A stretch of 61,013 nucleotides of DNA from Hyphochytrium catenoides (taxonomy: Eukaryota > Sar > Hyphochytriomycetes > Hyphochytriales > Hyphochytriaceae). Under the pieces are notes generated by a model. That model searched no databases and had not been told where the DNA came from. It worked only from the letters and a program-made list of their open reading frames with translations. Both the position numbers and the translations under genes were made by a program. The DNA is taken from the NCBI GenBank assembly GCA_900088475.1, contig FLMG01000982.1, forward strand, positions 1 through 61,013, written 5' to 3'. Below, one piece after another: positions 35,901 through 45,980 of this stretch (the first letter of the stretch is position 1; every line of letters starts with the position of its first letter).

Positions 35901-38697
35901 GACTACAGCCACAAGCTGTCCTTCTTCGACAGTGTGATAGAACTTTGGGACCGCAGTTGACCAGACGAAGACAGAGACGGACCGTGACTTATCGGCTGCA
36001 TGAGCGGAAGAAGGAGGGGGATCAGAAGTACATCTTCAACTATAATATATTGATAACGGACATTTGAAGCAAGTTGAGATCACATTATAAGAACCCAGTG
36101 AGACTTGAGCCACGCGGAACGCGAGGTATACAACTGAGAAGGACGAAGAGTCCGGAATCGGCTTTAGTTCCGACGTACCGATCTCAAAGGTAAAATTTAC
36201 TGGGAAAACACCTTTGGTGTTGGGTTTCCCATAATGGTTGAGTCTACTCTTCCACTTTACTCGGCCCATTATGGGAAGATGCTTCTGTTTATTTCCAAGA
36301 GCTTGCTGGATTGTGTAAATCTCCCCATCAGGACAAAGGGAGCGCACTGCTTTTTCCACCTCTGTGGCCGGAAGCAAGTTGACCGCCTCCCAGACAAGAG
36401 TGCTAGACCTGACGACACGGAAGAAGACCCAGGAAGAGAGCAACATGGAGGTGTATGAGCAACGCTAAAACTATCAACAGATTGGGCAATAGTGGTGTAC
36501 AAGAGAATTTGTGGCTTCCAACAGGAAAAATAGGGAATAGGGAAGCAAGAGGTAGACTGTGACATGGAAGGTCAAGGGTATGGATCGTGCCCGATCCGTA
36601 GGGCAGCTCTAAGAGAGAGATGGCAATGACATGTACTACGAGCAAAGGAATCGTACTCTTTCTGCTCTTCGGTCCTGTCACTCTCGAAAGGAACCGCTTC
36701 CGGTTGCTTGACTAGTGCGTCTGAATTGTATAGAGGGAGATAGTATAGCCGCTTGCCAAGGAGAGGGCGATCTCTCTCCATCACTTCTCTAAGCTCCGGG
36801 ATGTAAGCTATTGTCGACTGTATTTTGTGCAGGGCGGGGGATGATAGTATTGGAAAGTGAGTATGAGTTAGCCGTTGTTGTTGAGAAAGACGTCACCAAA
36901 ACCCTGCACCTGTTCCGCAGCTGGGCTCTCTCTTAGGACTGTCAGCTCCAGGATGACTCTGAAAGTCTGGGGACATTCCGATAACTCGTCCATAAAGGAC
37001 CCGGCCTTGACGACCTACCAAGTGCGAAGACGGTGAAACGTCAGATATCCGCTTCCTAAGTGAAGCCCTTGCTAGCGACCTAGCAGCTTAAAACGGCTCT
37101 AGCGACTTTGATCGCACCTTTATGGTGGCACCGGGGCTTAGGGCGCCATTGTAGACTAGCGGATGAAGACCTGGAGCCAGTAGGCACTTGATCTAGAGCG
37201 AGACGGGTATCAGAGTGTGAAGCATAGCGGTAAAAGCTGAGGACCTAAAGGGAGGAAGCAGACAAGACCCAAGATTTATAACAGTGCCGAAAAGGTACAA
37301 CTTTCCAAGGGTATCAGGTTATGCAGAGGGGAAGGAGAGAGTGTGAAGAGCAGGAAGAAGCGCTCTCTTATTGCTGCATCGTATCGATTTCTTACCTTGC
37401 ACTGACCATCGGTGAGGACGATGTCAAAACCGTCCCAAGGGGAAGGGACTTGGTCGCTCGTAAGACCCAGGGTACTAATTACCTCTTGATAGCTCTCATC
37501 AGGAAGGACTAGTTGAGAAAGAGGGAGCGCAACAAAGTTTATGATCAGGATGCTAGGGTCCTCAGCACCGTGCTTTTCCATATCCCTTCGTCCAACCTCG
37601 CCTTACGTCAGGGCTCTCTTGCATATGACTGTCCCTTTCTGCTTCTTCTTCTTTTTGTACTCTTTCCCTCTCACCGCAGTGGTATGTCCCTCTCGGAAAG
37701 ATACTTTGCTCTCTTCTGCTTACATCTATGTACATTCACCACCCTAAGAACCATAGACAGCTTTGAGGCGATCCCCTTTTCTGTCAATAGCAGCTTAATG
37801 GCATCTTCCGTCAAATGAACTTGTGCTTCTCCCTCTTCCTTGGCTTCTTTTTGTAGCGCTTTCGCACCTGGAAAGCAGAAGATAAGCCTCGAGACCACCT
37901 GACTTGTAAACCAAGCTCGCTTACCGCGTTTTCTTGACGCTTTTGCATCTCTAGCAGCCGCTTGAGAGAGCGACAAAGGGAGAGGAACGGGCAGTAAAGA
38001 ACGAGCAGCTCTTCCCCTCTGTAGCGCTGCGGCTGCCACACTCTCGAGAGTCTCCTGTGAGCCAGGAACGGGTAGCGTAGGAGCTGGTACATTTCGAGCT
38101 TCTGAAAGCTCAGCCTCCTTTGTATTGCGCTGATGCACCGCTGCGTCCTTTCCTTCCTTCTCCGCCACGTAGTCTGCCGCAGGGGTTTTTCCTTCTTCAA
38201 TAAGACGCCGTCTCCGATCAAGCCTTTCAGTTCTTGATATTTTGCTGCTTGGGGACGGAGAGTGCCTCTTCTTGCCGATCCCTTTTGCTGCTCGTTTGAC
38301 ATTTCTAGTGGATAGGTTGCTCTCTTTGCCCAATTCGTTTTCGAAATCCACGACGTGGTGCCTGACTCTAGTGCTTCTCCGCAATGGAACCTCCTCATTC
38401 TTGTCCGCGGAATTGCGTTTTCCTTTTGCTTTGCCGATTCCTCCATCACGGACGGACCCTGCGCCTCTGATTGTTCCTGCCTTTCTCTTTCCTTCTTCCT
38501 TTGTCGTTCCCGTATCTGCAGAGGTCGCATTTAGCTTACGAAGGGGAATGCACCTGCAGAGAAAGCAACAAACCTTTGGGTTGTGCTCTAGTTGTTAACC
38601 TTGCTCTACCGCCAAGTCGCGCTACGACAGTCCCAGAGCGAAGTTTACTGGGCTTGCCACGTTGCAAAGGCCCTGAAAGAGACAACAAGGCAGCCAT
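32968..38697 (-). CDS. RPA1: Replication protein A large subunit-like (RPA70-like) ssDNA-binding protein
   Basis: Exons in phase: 38697-38600, 38553-37925, 37867-37675, 37552-37396, 37192-37118, 37014-36910, 36817-36640, 36361-36179, 35995-35858, one near 35700-35640 (join unresolved), 35246-35086, 34821-34690, 34471-34312, 34273-34159, 33777-33669 and 33442-32968. Order: a basic extension of ~240 residues ('LRRSTRVRHHVVDFENE'); an RPA70N-like OB fold ('VHLTEDAIKLLLTEKG', 'DGFDIVLTDGQCKIKCLLAP', 'FRVILELTVL'); a DBD-A-like fold ('LPIMGRVKWKSRLNHYG', 'SVSVFVWSTAVPKFYHTVEE'); a DBD-B-like fold ('MASLVGVVTFVSRVERE', 'DFLRGQFYEFRWIS'); and a DBD-C-like end ('YHWELCIRASMTFIKANCVF'). The CxxC...CxxC zinc ribbon of normal DBD-C is not found. 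The assignment rests on domain order and local similarity; a telomere or meiosis RPA paralog is possible. Confidence 0.75.
33491..33516 (+). repeat. Short interstitial telomere-like array (TTAGGG)
   Basis: About 3.5 uninterrupted TTAGGG units (CTAGGGTTAGGGTTAGGG and on) in the last intron of the RPA1-like gene, on the + strand. Confidence 0.9.
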
Positions 38698-38859
38698 AGA
38701 CTCAGACCATCATCAGAGATATGGCTGACAGTAGAATACATCTGAATAAAAAGAAGGTCCGGGAAAGCGGGACAAGTTCATCCCTTCCTCCATCAGAAGA
38801 ATCGTTACATGTCCCATTGCAAGGAAGAAGCCCTGCAGTAACCCTCTCTCCGTACTTTG

Positions 38860-39519
38860 TCAAGTGGCGAAGTATATGGCCCACCCCTGTCTTGCTGGCG
38901 GAAGAGGTGCAGCATGGGGCTGCCTTCCATGGCGAGTCTGTTAGAAGCCGCCGTTGTAGCAGCATCCGACTTACCCGTTCTGCGTCCAGGATCTGGGACG
39001 CTGCTTCTAGTTTCTCTTCCTGTCCTTGTCGTCGTGACCTCTGTGTGCCGCGTCTCTATGCGAATCTTCTTCTCGGGAGTCTCCAGAATAGCGCTAGTTC
39101 GCACCCTCTTCAGTGACCCGAGCACGATGCTGATATTAGAGTCCGACAGAAGTTTCCTATCGTTGGATTTTAGGTGCATGCGAAAGATATGCATATCAAA
39201 GGTACAACGGAGGACAGATATGGTCGGATACTAGGTGGAGGAGTGAGAGCAAGGAGAGGGTGAGGTAGGATGCCACAAGGCAACGACATTCAGCTTTAAG
39301 TAATAAAGGGCTAGGAGCAAGAGGCAAAAGCGGAGGAGGACGTCCTGGCGCTAGAGCCTGAGGTGCCAAGACTCCATCAAACGACAACTAGTGGTAGCGT
39401 TTGCGTGAACATTCACGTTCAGAGAGTTGATAGCGACAACATGTCATTGTAAGAGACCAAGCGTACCTCCTTCGGGTTGAACGGCGCGGTGTCAAATCAA
39501 TTTTCAAAGTGGAGCTCAT
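38860..39519 (-). CDS. Unidentified basic protein, partial model
   Basis: A candidate first exon, 39519-39467, starts MSSTLKIDLTPRRSTRRR and ends at a good donor (GTACGC) in phase 2. Downstream on the same strand an open frame (about 39190-38860) reads 'KLLSDSNISIVLGSLKRV' and 'ILETPEKKIRIETRHTEV', with Thr/Arg-rich sequence typical of disordered nuclear proteins. I could not link the exons or find the 3' end. It points the same way as the RPA1-like gene and ends just upstream of it, so it could also be an unrelated transcript. Confidence 0.4.
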
Positions 39520-40530
39520 GGTCTCAGGGATATCCCTGGGAGGTGAACAGAGTGATTAGCTGGGCTGTCCTCCTTTCTTCCTCAAACTGGACGGGTTCTC
39601 TCTACCCACTGCCTTGCCTGGCGACTTCCTGGACCTTGTTTATGGTAGTTGGCTCTGCAAAAGAGAGTTAGGACCTCCCGCTTGGTAAAAGGTTGGAGGT
39701 AACTTACTCATGCTATTCATCTATCTTCCTATAGACAACCGTCACTCGTACATCACGAACTTTTCTCTTCTGATTAATCCCGTCAGATGACGGCAATGCG
39801 TAGCCCTTCTGCTGGTTCGCTTTGTTCACGAGCTACAGGGCTCCAAGTCTGAGCGGTATTGAGCGGAGACGAGGAAGCAAGCGACGGGCGTCCAAGAGAA
39901 AGCAAGCGACACGCCAGGCAGGAGAAGGTACCAGTATGGTAAGAGAGGAGAGCAGAGGAAAGAGCTCTTGAACATTCCAAGGCGACTTCCCTTTATCTTT
40001 TGAATTCCCTATGTTCCTGTCCTTGAGTTCTGAGAGACGAAAGATCTTGCCCAAAGCTTTGAAAAATGATCGCACACAGATCTTGGCTTGTCCCCACTCC
40101 AATACTCCCCCAGAAGCTAATAGATCACTCCTCATCCACCCACCTCAGATTGATATTGATAACCTTATCATAGTTATCAGCCGATACAAAGAACACACAC
40201 TCATAGATGTGGCAAAGTTGATGTGAGCTGATCGAGAGCCGAGCTGTTCTGTTCCCGCTGATCATCAGGGCACTGAGACATGATCAAGCTACATCCTTCC
40301 ACACGTCGACATGTCCGAGGCAGAACATGTCCGCATCGGATCTGCGGACAGACCATAGGAAGAGAGGAAGACATGTCGCACAGCACAGGCGCACCGGTTT
40401 CTTCCATCCGCTATAAACTCTAGCTGAGCTTCACTTCTACTGACCGCACCGCTAGACAAGGCGGGGTGTGAATTCCACTAGCGCGCAACCGAAGTAGCGT
40501 AAGCGGCTTACAGCTTTTCCGGAAGATATA
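39520..40530. other. Region without a resolved gene
   Basis: A + strand open segment at about 40147-40222 (IDIDNLIIVISRYKEHTLID) is followed by a GTGAGC donor and could be an isolated exon. I found no partner. A minus-strand frame at 39833-40135 is equally unsupported. Confidence 0.35.
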
Positions 40531-41888
40531 ATGAACCTCAATATATTTGGAAGAAGAGACAGACGAGGGGAAAGAGCAAATGCAAGGACAGAGGCCTCGA
40601 GGACATCGCCATCATCGGCAATAACCTTTACCATACGGCTCCGTACGTGTCCATAAAACGCTAGTAGTAGTATTTATGGGCCCCATCTAACACTTCCAAC
40701 AGCCACTGGAGACCGCCATGTGACGGCGGGAGATAAGAAAACTATTGCCGAAGTGATACAGGAGGTGAGGAAAGGCCTGCAGTATAAATGATGGTCCCTG
40801 TCAATGATAGCTTCCTGCCGCTTGATTCTTGTCGGTTCCTGCTACCCTATTCTTCCCCCTCACCCCATCTTTCGCATCTCCTTGCCTTCGATCTACTGGA
40901 GACTCCTTCTATGAGTTAAAGTCAGCCAAGCCCTTTCTCTACTTGCTAGTTGAAGTTCGCTTTCCGGCTTTCTGGGTGGGCCCTGGCTGACAGTTGTTCT
41001 CAGAACTTCCCATCAGAACTTGCTACTGGGAAGAGGGTCAAACTCGTGTTGTCGGTGAGAACCTCGTGACGTTACTTTCTGTCATTGTCAAGGCTCGGTC
41101 ACGTTTGTTTATCTAGTCGGACTCCAACCTCTGCTTAGCTGTCTGCAATGGCGCTTATGCCTCAACTCTTCTAGGGAAAGTCCTTCATTGTCATGATGCT
41201 CGCTCTTATACCTTAGTCTCTTCCGTTGACTTTCTGGTGACCCCACGTCCTTGTTCTACTATTATTCGTTTGTTGTTGCGACTTGCGCTCTCTTACAGCG
41301 ACTATGACGTGAGCGCCACACTTAATACATTGCTTTACATGCATTTCTGTCTGTCGTAGGGGAGAGTGCTGGAGGAAAGAGCAGCGGTGGGAGCAGTTCT
41401 TAAGGAGAACTCCGTGGTTCTATGCTCGATTGCTGAGCGTCAAGTTCCAGGGAGTAGGAGCGGTGGCGACCTGCCCAGATCGGATGAGGAAGATATAACA
41501 GACTATGTCATCTTTGCCCTTAGTGCATCAGGTCAGACAGTCTGTTGATGGTCCTTGGCTATAACTTCCCAGTACAGTCAGTCATGGGTCTCCACTTCAT
41601 GTCCCCTACTTCGTGTCCTCCTTGGCGTATCTGCGTCTCCTTCCCTTCGCACTCTTGAGCACCACCGTCTAAGACGTATTCTGCGCAGGCTTCATCCTCT
41701 TTTCCTTCTGGGCTGCGTTATGGAAGTATCCGCAATACTTTACCTGGGGAGCGGTCTTTTTCCTGGTTTCTCTCTCTTTCTTTTATGGGATGGCTTTGAA
41801 TTATACGCTCTTTGAGGAGCATAGTCCCACGAGAGAGAGAGTGAGAAGAAGGTTGTTTCCCCGGCTTCGAGGTGCCCGGCAGCGATAA
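40531..41888 (+). CDS. Ubiquitin-like domain protein with two C-terminal membrane helices (TMUB/Dsc3-like)
   Basis: Five exons in phase: 40531-40642, 40703-40764, 41004-41054 (only 51 bases), 41360-41531 and 41689-41888, 198 aa. After a basic start comes a ubiquitin-like fold: 'ITFTIRLPTGDRHVTAGDKK', 'TIAEVIQENFPSELATGKRV', 'KLVLSGRVLEERAAVGAVLK' and 'ENSVVLCSIAER'. The GRVLEE...LKENSVVLC pattern matches the second half of ubiquitin-like domains. Two hydrophobic segments follow ('GGFILFSFWAALWKY' and 'FTWGAVFFLVSLSFFYGMAL'), then a basic tail. The layout resembles TMUB and fungal Dsc3 proteins, which work in ER-membrane protein degradation. That function is an inference. The Ubl fold is complete only with the 51-base exon, which supports it. 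Confidence 0.8.
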
Positions 41889-42068
41889 ACGTTCCCGGTA
41901 TATTTATATGGAGAAGACTTGGCTTTATCGGAGGGGCTATTCCAAGGGGAAGAGACCCTCGAAACCGCCCACGCATCAGCCTATAGGTTGCCAACTAGGT
42001 AGCTCTGCCAACTGGGTAACTCACTAGGGGCTCTTAGCCAAGCGGGCCTGGTGCCTTGCTCCTTTCAC

Positions 42069-44100
42069 TCAGTACTGTGAGATGACGAGTGCCTGCAACT
42101 CCTCCAGACTGAGGTGGCTAGTTGAACGTTGAGGATGCTGTTTCCTTCCTCTGGACTTCGTAGCCTTTGTTCCATTGTCTACCTCTCTAATCGCACTGCT
42201 GGGCTTGGAAGAGAGGAGAGGCTCCTTCATATCTTCCAAGCCGACTCTCACCTCTTCGGCAGCCTCTACCTTGTTCCCTGACGCTCTTACTTTTGGTGGC
42301 CACTTGTGAAAGGGCGTGAGAGGATAAATAACAGCTGGAGAGCCTTGCTCAGAGAACACCTTAGTTGTGCCGNNNNNNCCCTACGCCAGACTCCTCTGCC
42401 TCCTCTTGGTTATCCTCTACCTGATGGGTTGCTCTTAATCCTGAGTCGACTCGCGCCTTAACATAGCTGAAGTCCTTAGGTCCACATTTGGCCTGGCGGA
42501 AAGAAATTGCGTAAGGGAAGCACGCATTTGAGTGCAACGCATCATCAGAATCCTTCTTTCTTGTCCAAGGTCGATCGATGCTACTCAATAACTTTGTGGT
42601 CAAAGGAAGAGATAATGGAACAGAACAGTCCGTACTTACCAAGTGTACCGGTGATGAAACCCGAGTCCCAATATCATCAAATACCCTCAAGGCAAAGTCT
42701 GCTTCTTGTGGCTCCAATGCATCCTCTGTTCACATGCGCTAGATTGTGAGTGTGCCTAACCGTACTGGAAAGTGCGGTCAGCTTCATTGACCAAACAGTC
42801 CTTACCCTTGGTCAATATGTCTTGGAGGCGAAGACCAGCGACTCTTTTCTTCTTAGGGTTCATCGTTCCTCCATAGTTTGACTTCTTGCCCTCTTCCGGA
42901 CTGCTGCCAACCTTCGTGAGGTAGTTATTGAAGGTTCTGTCACATAGTGTAATGGTAGACCATGAGGCGGTGGCTGTGCTCTAGACTCAGTCTTCCATTA
43001 TTGCGTTCTTCCACCTTTAAAGTGCGAACTACTCATTATAGGCATCCTTTCCCACTGTCTCGCGCTCAGCACCTTCCTTTTTCTGTTCAATGAGTAGGCT
43101 ACTTACTGACTTCGACCCTGGAAGGAAGTATCAGGCTTCCTAGGTTTAGACACCGGTGCATTGCAGCTAAGCTTTGTTCGCGAGTGAAGGGTTCCACCTC
43201 CGATCCTCAGAGAACGGAAGAGTTCTTTTCCAGTCAGCCTTTCTGGGCTGCTACTTGTGTCCGCTCCCTCTTCGGTCGGTGGCAGCGTTGAGTTTGGCTG
43301 CACATAGTGGCGGAGAGGAAGCCAGTTGGTAAAGAATATTGATTGTGCATCTACCGACTTCTTCCCCACTCACCTTCTTCGCGGCCTTCTTCTTGATTAT
43401 CATGGGGCTCTTGCTCTTCGATAGCAGTTTTCTTCGAGGCGAACGATGAGGAGAAAGCGGTACCGTTGCATCTTCTATTGAATCCTCGCTCTCCTCATTA
43501 TTCCGCGCTTCGGTAGTTGCTGTCACCTCCTGACGTTTGTTCGTCCCGTCAGTCATGCCATTGCGCCATAATAGGGAAACTACAGAGAAACAGAGTGCGG
43601 TACGTACCTTGTAAGACTGGCATGGAAGGTTGACCGAGAGCAAGCTGAGGGCTTTGCCTATTATAACTTGCGCATCAACAATGTACCTAACCAGCAGGCG
43701 CTCAGATTGAGCTAGTCTCTTCTTTCTCTCTTCAATACCCGCCTTCTCATCCTCTTCTGTCTCATCGACACGTCGTCCTTTATCTATCTTTGTGCTTCTG
43801 AACTCTTCGAGCTCTTCTTCCTCAATGTCTCGAGATAAGTTATCATGGATGCGAAGGACAAGTCCTTGCAGTTGCTTGGCTGAGAGTCCAAGGTGTGCGG
43901 AGCACTTATCTAGCTGAAAGAGGTACGACAGAGCACTTTTAGGGAGGAAGGATACGACAGAGAAGGGCCGCAATATACGTAGCGAGAGAAAAAGGAAGTG
44001 AGCAGGCAGGGAAATAAATGTCACCTGCTGTTCCCTGAGTGTGATTGCTGCCTCCCTCCGTTCAAGGTCCTTTTGAAGACTTTCAAGGATTCCGAGTCTC
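42069..44100 (-). CDS. Unidentified charged coiled-coil protein
   Basis: Exons, roughly: about 44100-44025 ('ILESLQKDLERREAAITLRE'), 43913-43604 ('LGLSAKQLQGLVLRIHDNLS', 'ERLLVRYIVDAQVIIGKALS'), about 43580-43377 (Lys/Ser-rich 'SPHRSPRRKLLSKSKSP'), about 43363-43110, about 42950-42806 ('MNPKKKRVAGLRLQDILTKG', with an NLS-like PKKKRV), about 42735-42379, and 42372-42069. I do not recognise the family. The first exons form a helical charged domain, and the rest is Ser/Lys-rich and probably disordered. The PKKKRV motif suggests nuclear location. Six N at 42373-42378 fall in the coding part, and the frames on the two sides do not join as written. The 5' end is unresolved: an ATG at 44146 is out of frame with the first exon. 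Confidence 0.6.
42373..42378. other. Assembly gap (6 N)
   Basis: Six N inside the coding region of the coiled-coil gene. The frame ending before the gap (ESGVG on the minus strand) hits a stop after it, while the frame after it (starting GTTKVFSEQG) is shifted. The real gap is therefore probably not six bases. Confidence 0.95.
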
Positions 44101-44149
44101 TACGAGATCCAAACAGACCAGACAGAAGCGACCACATAATCGCCATAGA

Positions 44150-45133
44150 TTGACAAAAAGTGACAAAAAACAAAGAGAAAAGATGGAGTCAAAAGACTGT
44201 CTTCGGAGAAGGATGAGACCTCGCGTCTCTCTTCCTATTAATATGCATGCCCGTATATCCGGCTCCCTCTTTATTTCTAGCTTCTTTGGCTCTTACATCA
44301 AGAAGCATCGTCTCCACCTCATTGTGTGTCCGGTCCACTGCCACCGTCATCCGCTTCTTGACGCGTTTGTCCTCCTTCATTCTATCTGTAGAAACTGCAC
44401 ACTGATCGCCGAAGTCTCTAAGTGGTATCGCTCCCGAATGCAGTAAACTTTTCCCCAGCCTTCAGATCAGATTCTTCAGTTCATTAATCGTCGTAGAGAG
44501 AAGAGGAATTGCAAGCACAGGAAAGATAAGTTATTGAGGGCCATTTTTCTCTATTTTTTGACGGGTATATACTGACACCTCTCGGTTAGCAGATGTAAGA
44601 GCTTGCTCTACTTGGAGATGAGTGAGGGGCCCCTTCTAGCTCTAGCTCTTCTCGGTCTCCATTGTTCTTCATCACCTTCTGCATCTCCTCTCTCTCTCGC
44701 TCTTCTCCGCTCTCTCTCTCTCTCTCTTGCTCCTACTTTCCTCCGTCCTTTGCAGGCTGATTTCCTCTTTTCAAAATATGTCCCCATCCAGAGAGCCAAA
44801 TCAGGGACCTCGAGAAGCAGAGAAAGAAAGTAAGAGCGAGAGAGAGAACTATCACCAGAACAACGACGAGTGCATACTGAGGACAGCAATCAGGAAAGTA
44901 AGAGCAAAGCATGGGGCTCAGGTGGTGAGAAGACGGAAGGACTAGATTGCCGACCGACCACCACTGCTGATGAGCCAGTGCTGGTGGAGCAGTTTACTGT
45001 TTTCCCCTCTTCTCGCCTTCACTCTCTCTCCCCTCTCTCTTGCTCTCTCTCTCTCTCTCTCTCTCTTGCTCTCTCTCTTTCTCTCTCTTTCTTGCTCTCT
45101 CTCTCCCTCTCTTGCTCTCTCTCTCTTGTGCTT

Positions 45134-45168
<35 letters not shown>

Positions 45169-45980
45169 TTCTCTCTTGCTCTCTCTGTCTCTCTCTCTCT
45201 CTCTTGCTCTCTCTCTCTCTCTCTTTCTCTCTTTCTCTCTCTCTCTCTCTGTCTCTCTCTCTCTCTCTCTTTCTTTCTCAAGTGGAGCTGAGGGTGGTCA
45301 TGGCCATCAACTCTCAAAGGAAAGGCTTGGTAAAAGAAGGATGGGCCGTTACAAACCACCGTGATCCAGTTACTGACCTCAGAAGTTATCGATAACTAAT
45401 TCATTACCCACCTTCGATATTTGATGTTTGATCTTCGTGTGGGTTCTGATGCGACTGCTACTTGTACAGGTACGGCTGGTCCCATCATCCCATCACAGCT
45501 GCTGTCCCATCAACATGCCACAGCTTCCTCACAGGCACACTTCATTTCGATCAGTGTGTGCTTGCGACCTTCTAAGCCAGATCGCCACCTGAAGATTGGT
45601 CAAGCGTCAGCTCCAGTGACTAGTAGAGAGCAAGCGACCAGGTAGGCCAGCTTGCTGAGACTAGGGCGAAGGCTAGAGAGCATTGGTCCAGCATCTGAGA
45701 ATATCGAGAAGGCTCAAGGTCCAGCTTCTAAGCTGGGAACGCAGGCCATACGGCATTGGTCCAGGGTCCAGCTACTGAGACTGCAGGACACTGTGGCCAG
45801 CCAGAGGAAGGGGAGAAACAGCTAAAGAGTGGTGATTCCACCTACTGGAACTAGAAATGCGGGTTAGGTCAGGAGGATCGTGAGCTGGTGTAGTAAACTT
45901 TCGATAGAGCATCCTTCAGGCAGACACACGAATCGAGCTCCTCCAAGGCAGACTTCGGTTGGAGAGAAATTTCCAAAGCG
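44150..45980. other. Intergenic region containing a long CT tract
   Basis: No convincing gene. Frames at 44603-45395 come from CT/GA low-complexity sequence. The region 45400-45980 is upstream of the N6AMT1 start and probably its promoter; it contains loosely repeated GGTCCAGC(A/T)(T/A)CT-like words at 45687-45775. Confidence 0.5.
45021..45284. repeat. Long (TC)n microsatellite
   Basis: About 260 bases of nearly pure CT dinucleotide on the + strand, interrupted by TTG and TTT every 10-30 bases. It keeps all three forward frames open and so simulates Ser/Leu proteins. This is the longest low-complexity tract in the window. Confidence 0.95.

Noticed and set aside
40452-40634. Minus-strand frame with VKVIADDGDVLEASVLAFAL, resembling an RNase PH/exosome motif
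   Set aside because: The + strand of the same bases encodes the first exon of the Ubl-2TM gene, whose splice phases agree over five exons. No other exosome exon was found around it.
44045-44446. 133-codon + strand frame
   Set aside because: It is antisense to the first exon of the coiled-coil gene, shows no motif, and has no splice-supported continuation.
44870-45395. Long Ser/Leu open frames in all forward frames and a Glu/Arg frame on the reverse
   Set aside because: These arise from the (TC)n microsatellite, which has no stop codons in any register. They have no start context or splice support.
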